DNA of 64,000 bases from JACKIC01 sp964392305 (GTDB lineage Bacteria; Planctomycetota; UBA1135; UBA2386): positions 160,483 to 224,482 of the forward strand of contig CAYMPV010000007.1 in the NCBI GenBank assembly GCA_964392305.1, written 5' to 3'. Each line of letters starts with the position of its first letter. The first letter of the stretch is position 1. Below, one piece after another: positions 54,121 to 62,194 of this stretch. Under the pieces are notes generated by a model. It did not search any database and had not been told where the DNA came from. It saw only the letters and a program-made list of their open reading frames with translations. Position numbers and translations under genes: made by a program.

Positions 54121-54660
54121 ATGAAACACCCAGTTCTCGCTGCCTTGTTGTTCACCTCGACCATCGTCTGCACTCCTCTGTTCGCCCAGGAAGGCGGCGA
54201 GCGCCCGGCCAACCGGCGCGGCACGCCGCTCGGCGCGGAGATGAAGAAGGTCGAGAAGGCCGTCGAAAGCGTTTCCGACTTCCTCAAGAAGCCCGAGGGT
54301 GACGCGCCGATCGCCGACGTCGTCGCCGCGCAGGAAGCCCTGCACAAGGCCAAGCAGGAGAAGCCCCGTCTGACGCAGCGCCAACCCGAAGACAAACAAG
54401 CCAAGTTCGTCGACGCCTACAAGGTCGAGATCAACAAGGCCGTGCGCGCGACCCTCGACCTCGAGGACGCGTTGGTGCAGAAGGACTGGAAGGCCGCGGA
54501 GAAGGCCGTCAAGGAACTCGAGAAGCTCGAGAAGGAAGGCCACAAGGAGTTCAAGGGTCGCCGCGGCGCGCCCGGTGGTCAGGGCGGCGGTGGTCAGGGC
54601 GGTGAAGGTGGTGAGGGCCGCGGCGGTGAGGGCAGCGGCAAGAGCGGCGGCGGCAAGTAG
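54121..54660 (+). CDS. Secreted cytochrome b562-like four-helix protein with glycine-rich tail
   Basis: A 179-residue protein; signal peptide ends LFA|QEG. Residues about 38-145 are helical: LGAEMKKVEKAVESVSDFL, then helices ending in AEKAVKELEKLEKEGHKEFK. This pattern matches periplasmic cytochrome b562, in which an early Met and a His near the end of helix 4 bind heme; Met (in GAEMKK) and His (in EGHKEF) are both present. If heme is bound, it would be a small electron carrier. The final 30 residues are almost only Gly, Gln, Glu, Ser and Lys and probably disordered. Assignment is by pattern. Confidence 0.7.
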   Translation: MKHPVLAALLFTSTIVCTPLFAQEGGERPANRRGTPLGAEMKKVEKAVESVSDFLKKPEGDAPIADVVAAQEALHKAKQEKPRLTQRQPEDKQAKFVDAYKVEINKAVRATLDLEDALVQKDWKAAEKAVKELEKLEKEGHKEFKGRRGAPGGQGGGGQGGEGGEGRGGEGSGKSGGGK

Positions 54661-54773
54661 CCGCGCCGCTGCCGCTGCAGCAGGCCACACGCATCGCTGT
54701 GGTCATGCCGGGGTGAGCGCAAGCGAGGCACGCAACTTGCCCACGCAGGGCACCTCCTCGCGCCCTGTGCCCC

Positions 54774-55967
54774 ATGCCGAAGCCCTGCCCCTGGTTGCTG
54801 CCCGGCCTCGCCGGTTGGTCGATCGCTCTCGCGGCGACGGCGCAATCGGCGCCGGATCCCCATACCAACAACGAGCCTGCGGCCCTCGCTCGCGCCGGTT
54901 ACCGGTCGCTCGGTCCGTTCGCCTTCGGCACCGGTCACGACAGCGCCGACATCGCGGCGCTGCTGCCCGAGGAACAGCTGCTGTGGATTGAAACCGCACA
55001 CTTCCGGATCGGTTGCGCACTGCCGGCCTGTGAGGTGCCTCGCGATCGCGTGTGGCGTGCACGGCTGCGCAGCGAACTCGCCGCGCTCGACACCAAGTTG
55101 TCCGGTGTCGATCGCAGTGCCGCCCGACTCGAGCGGTGGCCGCGTGCCCACCTGATCGCACAGCGGCTCGAACGGCTCTACGCCGACGTGCAGACGGTGC
55201 TGCGGTGTGACGATGACGATTTCGCCGAGGCACCCGGCGACGACCGTGAGGCGCAGCAGGCCGATCGCGGCGAGGGGCCGTTCCTGGGGCAGCGCCGGCC
55301 GTTCACGGTGTTGTTGCTCGAACGCGCCGCCAGCATCGCCGACTACACGGCGGCCTATCACGGTCGGGCCACGACGTGCCCGAAGCGATTCCTCGACCTG
55401 CAATTCGGGACAGCCTTCGTCGGTGTCGCGGCGCAGAGCGAAGGTGGCCTGTTGCTCGACGACGAAACGCTCGCGGCGCATCTGACCTATCACGTCGCCT
55501 GGCAGCTCTACTCGTCCTACCGCGGAAACGAGCATCCTTTGCCGCCGTGGTTGGTGAACGGTCTCGCGCACCGGCACGCGCGGCAGGCGAGCGAGCGCCG
55601 GCCGATCTACTTCGACCCATACGACGCGGATGCCGCGCGGCGCTACGCCGACTGGGGGCGCAGCGGCAGTTCGCAGCGACGTCGTGCCGAAGGTGGCTCG
55701 CTTGCCGAACTCATGCAGAAGGTGGACGTCGAGGCGTTCAGCGAGCAAGAGCACCTGCAGAGCTGGGCCGTCGTCGACCAGCTCGTGCGTCGTCAGCCCG
55801 AAGCCTTGGCCCGCCTGATGCGGCTGCTCGGGCAACCGTTCGCGGCCACCGATCGTTTTCCCACCGTGCCCGAGCTCCATGCGCGCCAGGCCACAGCCCT
55901 GCGCCTCAGCTTCGGCGTCGACCCGGGTGACATCGACAAGAATGCGTGGTGGCGAACGCCGCGCTAG
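54774..55967 (+). CDS. Secreted gluzincin-like protein with degenerate active site
   Basis: A 397-residue protein; signal peptide ends ATA|QSA. The layout (an N-terminal 'FRIGCALPACEVP' strand, a central FTVLLLERAASIADYTAAYHG, then LAAHLTYHVAWQLYSSYRG and PPWLVNGLAHRHARQ) is that of secreted HExxH metallopeptidases of planctomycetes, which have 'HELTH' then 'W..EGLAEY'. Here the motif is HLTYH, so the catalytic Glu is Leu, and the third ligand Glu is replaced by His. It may bind a metal but should not hydrolyse peptides. Its stop codon shares a CTAG with the convergent epimerase gene. Confidence 0.68.
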   Translation: MPKPCPWLLPGLAGWSIALAATAQSAPDPHTNNEPAALARAGYRSLGPFAFGTGHDSADIAALLPEEQLLWIETAHFRIGCALPACEVPRDRVWRARLRSELAALDTKLSGVDRSAARLERWPRAHLIAQRLERLYADVQTVLRCDDDDFAEAPGDDREAQQADRGEGPFLGQRRPFTVLLLERAASIADYTAAYHGRATTCPKRFLDLQFGTAFVGVAAQSEGGLLLDDETLAAHLTYHVAWQLYSSYRGNEHPLPPWLVNGLAHRHARQASERRPIYFDPYDADAARRYADWGRSGSSQRRRAEGGSLAELMQKVDVEAFSEQEHLQSWAVVDQLVRRQPEALARLMRLLGQPFAATDRFPTVPELHARQATALRLSFGVDPGDIDKNAWWRTPR

Positions 55968-56860
55968 CGGCCTTTGCTTGGGCGTTTGACGGGCTTCTGC
56001 CGCGTCGCCCGCTGGCGCGACGACCACTGCTGCCGCATGAACCGCAGCCCGTCGGCCGCGAGCTGTTCTTCGCTGACGAACATCGTGCGCCAGATCTTGG
56101 TGGCCGCAGCCAGCGCCGGTAGCGACTGGCCGAAGGCCTCGATCGTGAGCCAGCCGTCGTAGCCGATCCGCGCCAGTGCGTCGAAGGTCGTCGCCCAGTC
56201 GACGTGCCCCTGGCCCGGCGTCGAGCGGTCGTTCTCGCTGACGTGCACGTGCACCATCACGTCGGCGTTGTCGACGATCGCCGCGGTCAGGTCCTTCTCT
56301 TCGATGTTGGCGTGGAATGTGTCGTACATCATCCGGCAGTTGGGATGGTCGACTTCGCGCACGAAACGCGCCGCGTCGGCGGCGCAGTTGAGCAGGTAGA
56401 TCTCGAAACGGTTGAGGAACTCGAGCGCCAGCGTGATGCCGAGAGTGCCCGCGTACTCGGCGACCGGTCGCAGCGACTCGACGCCGCGGCGCCACTCGGT
56501 GGTCGTCGGGCCCTTGCCGCTGAAGTGGCCGAGCGCGGCGTAGTATGGCCCCGCGAGCAGCGTGGCGCCGGCGGCGCGGCAGCAGTCGAGCGCGCGCTTG
56601 CTGCGTTCGACGCCGAGCCGGCGCACCGCTTTGTCGGCGCTGATCGGGTTGTCCTCGGCCGTGCGCACGGTGACGCCCGTGCACTGAAGGCCCAGGTCCG
56701 CGAGCCGCTTGCCCAGCCTGGCGTAACGCTTCTCGTCGAGGCGGAAGATCGGCAGCTCGACGCCATCGAAGCCGAGCTTCTGCAGGCTCTCGAGCACCGG
56801 CAGGAACGACTCGCGGGTCGGATCGTCGGTCCACAGCAGCAGATTCATGCCGTACTTCAT
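55964..56860 (-). CDS. Sugar epimerase/isomerase, xylose-isomerase-like TIM barrel
   Basis: A 298-residue cytosolic enzyme of the D-tagatose 3-epimerase/sugar phosphate isomerase fold. Metal ligands expected in this group are visible: ITLALEFLNRFE (Glu), MMYDTFHANIEE (Asp and His), VHVHVSEND (His region) and WLTIEAFG (Glu). It would interconvert keto-sugars or 3-keto-glycosides through an enediolate. It is divergent from the giant protein whose first domain is a 3-keto-disaccharide hydrolase, so a joint role in 3-keto-glycoside breakdown is plausible. The ATG at 56860 starts at the first beta strand. Confidence 0.87.
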   Translation of the reverse strand: MKYGMNLLLWTDDPTRESFLPVLESLQKLGFDGVELPIFRLDEKRYARLGKRLADLGLQCTGVTVRTAEDNPISADKAVRRLGVERSKRALDCCRAAGATLLAGPYYAALGHFSGKGPTTTEWRRGVESLRPVAEYAGTLGITLALEFLNRFEIYLLNCAADAARFVREVDHPNCRMMYDTFHANIEEKDLTAAIVDNADVMVHVHVSENDRSTPGQGHVDWATTFDALARIGYDGWLTIEAFGQSLPALAAATKIWRTMFVSEEQLAADGLRFMRQQWSSRQRATRQKPVKRPSKGR

Positions 56861-57004
56861 GGCCCGCCATCGTGTCGGGCGAGGGTGTCCGCTGCGAGCT
56901 TTTCTGCGCGTGCTCGGCTTGCCATTGCCGCGCAGCTTGGTCTGTTGCCGGCACGGTGGCACGATGGCCGTTCCCCGCCGCGCCTCCTCGCCGCCGCCTT
57001 GCCC

Positions 57005-60000
57005 ATGATCACGACGACCCTCCGCGCTCTCGCGTTCTTCTCGGCCCTGGTGACCTCGTCGATCGGCCTGGCGCAGGCGCCAGCGGCGACCGCCGACGGC
57101 TTCGTGCCGATCTTCAACGGCGTGGACCTGTCGGGCTGGGATGCCGATGCGACCTTCTGGTCGGTGCAGGACGGCGCGATCGTCGGCGCGTGTTCACCCG
57201 AGAAGCAGCCCAAGCACAACACCTTCTGCATCTGGAAGGACGGCGAACTCGACGACTTCGAGCTGCGCGTGAAGTTCCGCATCGACGGCGGCAACTCGGG
57301 CATCCAGTTCCGCAGCCGCGCGCAAGACGACTGGATCGTCGCCGGTTACCAGGCCGACATGGACGGGCGCAACGAGTGGACCGGGGCCAACTACGAAGAG
57401 CGCGGCCGCGGCCTGTTGGCCCGGTGCGGCGAACGCACGGTGATCGGCGCGGACGGCAAGGTGTCCGTCGTCGGCCAGGTCGGCGACAAGGCGCAGATCC
57501 TCGGCGCGATCCGCCAGGGCGACTGGAACGAGTACCACATCACCGCGGTCGGCAACCACGTCACGCAGCGCGTCAATGGCGTGCTCACCTGTGAGTTCAC
57601 CGATCAGCAGGAGGGCCGGCGCGCGATGCAGGGGGTGTTGGCGCTGCAGATGCACGCCGGCGTGCGGCAGTTCACGGTGATGTTCAAGGACGTGATGCTG
57701 AAGCGACTGCCGCTCAGTGACGGCCGCAAGAAGATCGTGGTGGTGGCCGGCAACAACAGCCACGGGCCCGGCGAGCACGAGTTCGAGGCCGGTGTGCATT
57801 GCCTGACGCGCTGCCTCGACAAGGTGCCCGGGATCGTCGCCGCCGACTACTACCGCGGCTGGCCGAGCGACCCGACCGCGTTCGACAACGCCGATGCGAT
57901 CATCAGCTACGCCGACGGCGGCGGCGGCCATCCGTTCCTGCAGCACGACCGCGCGCGGACCATCGCGTCGCTGGTCGAGAAGGGCGTCGGCGTCGGTTTC
58001 TGCCACTACGCGGTCGAGGTGCCCAAGGAGCGCGGTGGGCCGGACTTCCTGCAGTGGATCGGCGGTTACTACGAGAGTGGCTACTCGGCAAATCCGATCT
58101 GGGATGCGCGCTTCGCGACGTTGCCCGAGCACGAGGTCACGCGCGGCGTCAAGCCGTTCAGCACCCGCGACGAGTGGTACTTCAACATGCGTTGGCGCGA
58201 CGGTGAGCAGGGCGTCGTGCCGATCCTGCAGGACACGCCGTCCGACGAGACGCGCAAGAAGCCCTACTCGGGCTGCGGCCCCTACGCGCACATCATCAGC
58301 GCCGCGGGCCGCAACGAGACGGTGATGTGGGTGGTCGACAACCCGGGCAAGAACCGCGGATTCGGCTTCACGGGTGGCCACTACCACAAGAACTGGGCGA
58401 ACGACAACCAACGCAAGCTCGTGCTCAACGCGATGCTGTGGCTCGCGCGCGCCGAGGTGCCGGCGGGCGGCGTCGAATCGGCGCCCAGCGACGACGATCT
58501 CAACAGTCGCCTGCGCAGCCGGGTCGCCGCGGCGAAGCGGGCCGCTGCCGTGCCCGCCGCGATCGTCGGCGCCAAACCCAAGTTCAGCAGCGAGGTCGTG
58601 ACCAAGGGCTCGGTGCCGATCGACGTCGACATCACGGGCGCCAAGGAGCTCTACCTCGTGGTCGGTGACGGCGGCGACGGCAACTCGTGCGACTGGGCCG
58701 ACTGGATCGATCCGGTGCTGGTCGGCAAGGACCGCGAGACGCCGCTGACCGAGGTGAAGTGGACGAGCGCCAAGGCCGAGTGGGGGGAGGTGCGCGTCGG
58801 CAAGAACGCGGGCGGCGGTGCGATGAAGGTCGCGGGGCAGCCCGTGAACGGCATCGGCGCGCACGCGCATTCGGTGATCGCCTACGACGTCGCGGGCATG
58901 GGCTTCACGCGGTTCCGCGCGCGGGGCGGTGTCGACAACGGCGGCACCGACCAGGGCGGCGCGACCTCGGTGCAGTTCTTCGTGTTCACCGAACAGCCGC
59001 CCAGGCGCGTCGGCATGTCCGCGGGTAACCGCGGCAAGCCGGCCGAGGAATCGGTGGCGGCGATGACGGTCGCCGCCGGTTGCGAAGCGACGCTGTGGGC
59101 CAGCGAACCGATGCTCACCAACCCGACCGACATCGACATCGACGCGATGGGGCGGATCTGGGTCTGCGAGGGCGTGAACTACCGCCAATGGCGCAATCTG
59201 CGGCCCGCCGGCGACCGCATCCTGGTGCTCGAGGACACCGACCACGACGGCCGCGCCGACAAGACCCGCGTCTTCTACCAGGGCCCCGAGATCAACGCCG
59301 CGCTCGGCATCTGCGTGCTCGGTGACAAGGTCGTGGTGTCGTGTTCGCCGAACGTGTTCGTGTTCACCGACAACGGCGAAGGCAAACCGCCGACCAAGGA
59401 ACTCGTGCTGACCGGCATCAGCGGCCAGCAACACGACCACGGCATGCATGCGTTCGTGTTCGGCCCCGACGGCAAGCTCTACGGCAACTTCGGCAACGAG
59501 GGCAAACAGCTGCGCGACCGGAACGGCAAACCGATCGTCGACCGGGACGGCAACGAACTGACCGCCGAAGGTCGCCCATACCGCCAGGGAATGGTGTTCC
59601 GCTGCGATCCGGACTTCACCAACTTCGAGACGCTGGGTCACAACTTCCGCAACAACTACGAAGTGGCGGTCGACTCGTTCGGCACGCTGTGGCAGTCGGA
59701 CAACGACGACGACGGCAACCGCGGCGTGCGCATCAACTACGTGATGGAGCACGGCAACTTCGGCTACACCGACGAGATGACCGGTGCGGGCTGGCGCGAG
59801 AAACGCACCAACCTCGAGACCGAGATCCCCGCGCGTCACTGGCACCAGAACGACCCAGGCGTGGTGCCCAACCTGCTGATCACGGGCGGCGGCTCGCCGA
59901 CCGGCATGCTTGTCTACGAGGGCGCGCTGCTGCCCGAGGTGTTTCGCGGCCAGATGCTGCACTGCGACGCGGGCCCCAACGTCGTGCGTTCCTACGGTGT

Positions 60001-60922
60001 CGAGCCCGACGGCGCGGGCTATCGCGCGAAGACCACCGATCTGATCACGTCGCAGGACCGCTGGTTCCGGCCGTCGGATTGCGCAGTGGCGCCCGACGGC
60101 GCGGTGTTCGTCGCCGACTGGTTCGATCCCGGCGTCGGCGGCCACCAGATGGGCGACCACGACCCCGAGGACATCGGCGGTCGCATCTATCGCATCGCCC
60201 CGCCGCGCAACCAGCCCGACGTGCCCAGGCTCGACCTGCGCAGCGTCGACGGCGCGATCGCGGCGCTGTCTTCGCCCAACCTCGCGCGGCGCCATCTGAG
60301 CTGGCAGGTGCTGCACGGCATGGGTGAGCAGGCGGAAGCGCCACTGGGCAAGCTCTGGAAGGGCGACAACCCGCGGCTGCGCGCCCGCGCCCTGCACCTG
60401 CTCGCGCGCATTCCCGGTCGCGCCCAGGCCTACGTCGACGCCGCCATCGCCGACAACGACGCCGACCTGCGCATCACCGGCCTGCGGCTCGCCATCGAAC
60501 TCGGTATCGATCCGGTGTCGCTGGTCACCCGGCTGCTCGCCGATCCGTCGCCGCAGGTGCGGCGCCAGTGCGCGCTGAGCCTGCGCGGCATCGACAGCGC
60601 CGCCGCCGCGCAGCTGTGGGCCAAGCTCGCGCTGCAGCACCAGGGCGACGACCGCTGGTATCTCGAAGCGCTCGGCATCGGCGCACAGGGTCACGAGGAC
60701 GCGTGTTTCTCGGCGTGGCGCGCCGCGGTCGGCGACGGCTGGAACACCGCGGGCGGCCGCGACATCGTCTGGCGCTCGCGCTCGGACCAGGCGCTCGACC
60801 TGCTGGTGCAGATCCTCAAGGACGAGAAGACCAGCGAAGCAGAACAGCAGCGTTACCTGCGCGCGTTCGACTTCCACTCCGGCCCCGCCAAGACCGCGGC
60901 GCTCAAGCGCCTGTTCGATTGA
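57005..60922 (+). CDS. Giant secreted protein: 3-keto-disaccharide hydrolase, ThuA, NPCBM, dehydrogenase propeller, HEAT
   Basis: A 1305-residue protein; signal peptide ends GLA|QAP. Domains in order: 3-keto-disaccharide hydrolase/DUF1080 lectin-like fold (about 30-235; FVPIFNGVDLSGWD), ThuA-like amidotransferase fold (about 238-480; ending GFGFTGGHYHKNWAN), NPCBM-like carbohydrate-binding domain (about 520-665; NGIGAHAHSVIAYDV), soluble-dehydrogenase-type propeller of the planctomycete membrane-bound dehydrogenase class (about 675-1058; NPTDIDIDAMGRIWVCEGVNY, HAFVFGPDGKLYGNFGN) and HEAT repeats (about 1070-1305). It probably oxidises or hydrolyses glycans outside the cytoplasm. The heme domain usually fused to this class is encoded separately by the next gene, two bases away. 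Confidence 0.9.
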   Translation: MITTTLRALAFFSALVTSSIGLAQAPAATADGFVPIFNGVDLSGWDADATFWSVQDGAIVGACSPEKQPKHNTFCIWKDGELDDFELRVKFRIDGGNSGIQFRSRAQDDWIVAGYQADMDGRNEWTGANYEERGRGLLARCGERTVIGADGKVSVVGQVGDKAQILGAIRQGDWNEYHITAVGNHVTQRVNGVLTCEFTDQQEGRRAMQGVLALQMHAGVRQFTVMFKDVMLKRLPLSDGRKKIVVVAGNNSHGPGEHEFEAGVHCLTRCLDKVPGIVAADYYRGWPSDPTAFDNADAIISYADGGGGHPFLQHDRARTIASLVEKGVGVGFCHYAVEVPKERGGPDFLQWIGGYYESGYSANPIWDARFATLPEHEVTRGVKPFSTRDEWYFNMRWRDGEQGVVPILQDTPSDETRKKPYSGCGPYAHIISAAGRNETVMWVVDNPGKNRGFGFTGGHYHKNWANDNQRKLVLNAMLWLARAEVPAGGVESAPSDDDLNSRLRSRVAAAKRAAAVPAAIVGAKPKFSSEVVTKGSVPIDVDITGAKELYLVVGDGGDGNSCDWADWIDPVLVGKDRETPLTEVKWTSAKAEWGEVRVGKNAGGGAMKVAGQPVNGIGAHAHSVIAYDVAGMGFTRFRARGGVDNGGTDQGGATSVQFFVFTEQPPRRVGMSAGNRGKPAEESVAAMTVAAGCEATLWASEPMLTNPTDIDIDAMGRIWVCEGVNYRQWRNLRPAGDRILVLEDTDHDGRADKTRVFYQGPEINAALGICVLGDKVVVSCSPNVFVFTDNGEGKPPTKELVLTGISGQQHDHGMHAFVFGPDGKLYGNFGNEGKQLRDRNGKPIVDRDGNELTAEGRPYRQGMVFRCDPDFTNFETLGHNFRNNYEVAVDSFGTLWQSDNDDDGNRGVRINYVMEHGNFGYTDEMTGAGWREKRTNLETEIPARHWHQNDPGVVPNLLITGGGSPTGMLVYEGALLPEVFRGQMLHCDAGPNVVRSYGVEPDGAGYRAKTTDLITSQDRWFRPSDCAVAPDGAVFVADWFDPGVGGHQMGDHDPEDIGGRIYRIAPPRNQPDVPRLDLRSVDGAIAALSSPNLARRHLSWQVLHGMGEQAEAPLGKLWKGDNPRLRARALHLLARIPGRAQAYVDAAIADNDADLRITGLRLAIELGIDPVSLVTRLLADPSPQVRRQCALSLRGIDSAAAAQLWAKLALQHQGDDRWYLEALGIGAQGHEDACFSAWRAAVGDGWNTAGGRDIVWRSRSDQALDLLVQILKDEKTSEAEQQRYLRAFDFHSGPAKTAALKRLFD

Positions 60923-60924
60923 GC

Positions 60925-62181
60925 ATGAGAATCCGAACTGCGCGCGGCCGGAGGGTCGTGAGTCTGGCCTTCGTTGCGTTCGTGTGTGGCGCGTGTTCGC
61001 GCGACGAGGGCGCGGCGTCGCCGGCGCCGGTCGTGGCGCCCGTGTCCGAGCCGCAACCAGAGGTCGTTGCCGAGCCGCCGCCACCACCCGAGCAGTCCAC
61101 GCGGCCCGTGCAGTCTCCGCCACCCGAACCATCCCCCGCACGCGTCGATCCCGCTGCGGCGCGCAAGGCGAAGATGTACGCCGAGGTCGTGCTGCGCCTG
61201 CGCGGCACGGATCTTTCGGCCGATCCCGATACGAAAGCGATGGTCGACAAGGCGCTGCTCGCCAACCGCGGCACGGCGACGTTCGTGGCGATCTGTGAGG
61301 CGTTCGCGCTGACCGACCGCGACGCCGAACTGCTGCAACTCGCGATCACCCACGCGAACGATTCGGCCGGGGCGCAGGCGATGCGCCTCGTGCTCGACCA
61401 CGGGGGCGTCGCCGCGGTGACCGATGCGCTCGCGGGCCGCGACGGCGCGGCCGTCGCCGCGGCGCTCGGCAACGCCAACGACCAGCGCGTGCTGCCGCTG
61501 CTCACGGCGATCGTCACTGACCCCGGGCGCGACGCGGCGCTGCGCCAGGCGGCCGTGCGCGCCGTCGGTCGCTTCGAGGCCGGCGCGATGTCGCTGCTCG
61601 CGCTGTGCGAGAGCAAGGCGATGCCCGAGGACTCCCGCGGCGTCGCGGTCGCGGTGCTCAACAGCGCGCCGTGGGACACCGTTCGCGCCGAGGTGCGTCG
61701 CCTGCTGCCGCCGCCGTCGGCCGCCGACAAGCAGCTGCCGCCGATCGCCGAATTGGCACAGCTCTCGGGCGACGCCGCGCGCGGCGCGAAGGTGTTCGGC
61801 GCGTTGTGCATCACCTGTCACCAGGTCGGCGACCAGGGCGTCGACTACGGCCCCGACCTCTCGGCGATCGGCGACAAACTCGGCAAGGACGGGCTCTATC
61901 TCGCGGTGCTCTACCCCGACGCCGGCGTCGAGTTCAACTACGAGACGACGCTGCTCGAACTGCGCGACGGCAACTCGGCGATCGGCATCGTCGTCAGCGA
62001 CACGCCCGACGAGGTCGCGATCAAGGCCATCGGCGGCACGGTCACGAAGTACCGCGTCGCCGACATCCGCAAACGCAGCAAGCAGGCGAGCTCGTCGATG
62101 CCGAGCAACCTGCAGGCGAGCCTGCGGCAGCAGGATCTGGTCGACCTGGTGGAGTATCTGGCGGGGTTGCGCGGCAAGTGA
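60925..62181 (+). CDS. Lipoprotein with HEAT-like repeats and planctomycete-type c-heme domain
   Basis: A 418-residue protein with a lipoprotein-like signal (FVAFVCGAC), a Pro/Glu-rich linker (about 30-75), HEAT-like helices (about 85-270) and a cytochrome c domain. CITCH at residues 295-299 binds heme c; Met392 in SSSMPSN is the likely distal ligand, typical of the planctomycete heme-binding domain family. The start lies two bases after the stop of the dehydrogenase gene, so the two are surely co-transcribed. It should accept electrons from the propeller dehydrogenase and pass them to the respiratory chain. Confidence 0.88.
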   Translation: MRIRTARGRRVVSLAFVAFVCGACSRDEGAASPAPVVAPVSEPQPEVVAEPPPPPEQSTRPVQSPPPEPSPARVDPAAARKAKMYAEVVLRLRGTDLSADPDTKAMVDKALLANRGTATFVAICEAFALTDRDAELLQLAITHANDSAGAQAMRLVLDHGGVAAVTDALAGRDGAAVAAALGNANDQRVLPLLTAIVTDPGRDAALRQAAVRAVGRFEAGAMSLLALCESKAMPEDSRGVAVAVLNSAPWDTVRAEVRRLLPPPSAADKQLPPIAELAQLSGDAARGAKVFGALCITCHQVGDQGVDYGPDLSAIGDKLGKDGLYLAVLYPDAGVEFNYETTLLELRDGNSAIGIVVSDTPDEVAIKAIGGTVTKYRVADIRKRSKQASSSMPSNLQASLRQQDLVDLVEYLAGLRGK

Positions 62182-62194
62182 CGGCTGTGCCCGG

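Noticed and set aside
57194..61141. Very long open frame on the minus strand opposite the giant dehydrogenase; similar ones lie opposite 3606-6905, 27488-30523 and 31413-35450.
   Set aside because: These are GC-driven shadows. They are rich in Arg, His, Asp, Val and Leu, have no domains, and lie exactly antisense to well-supported genes with signal peptides and motifs.
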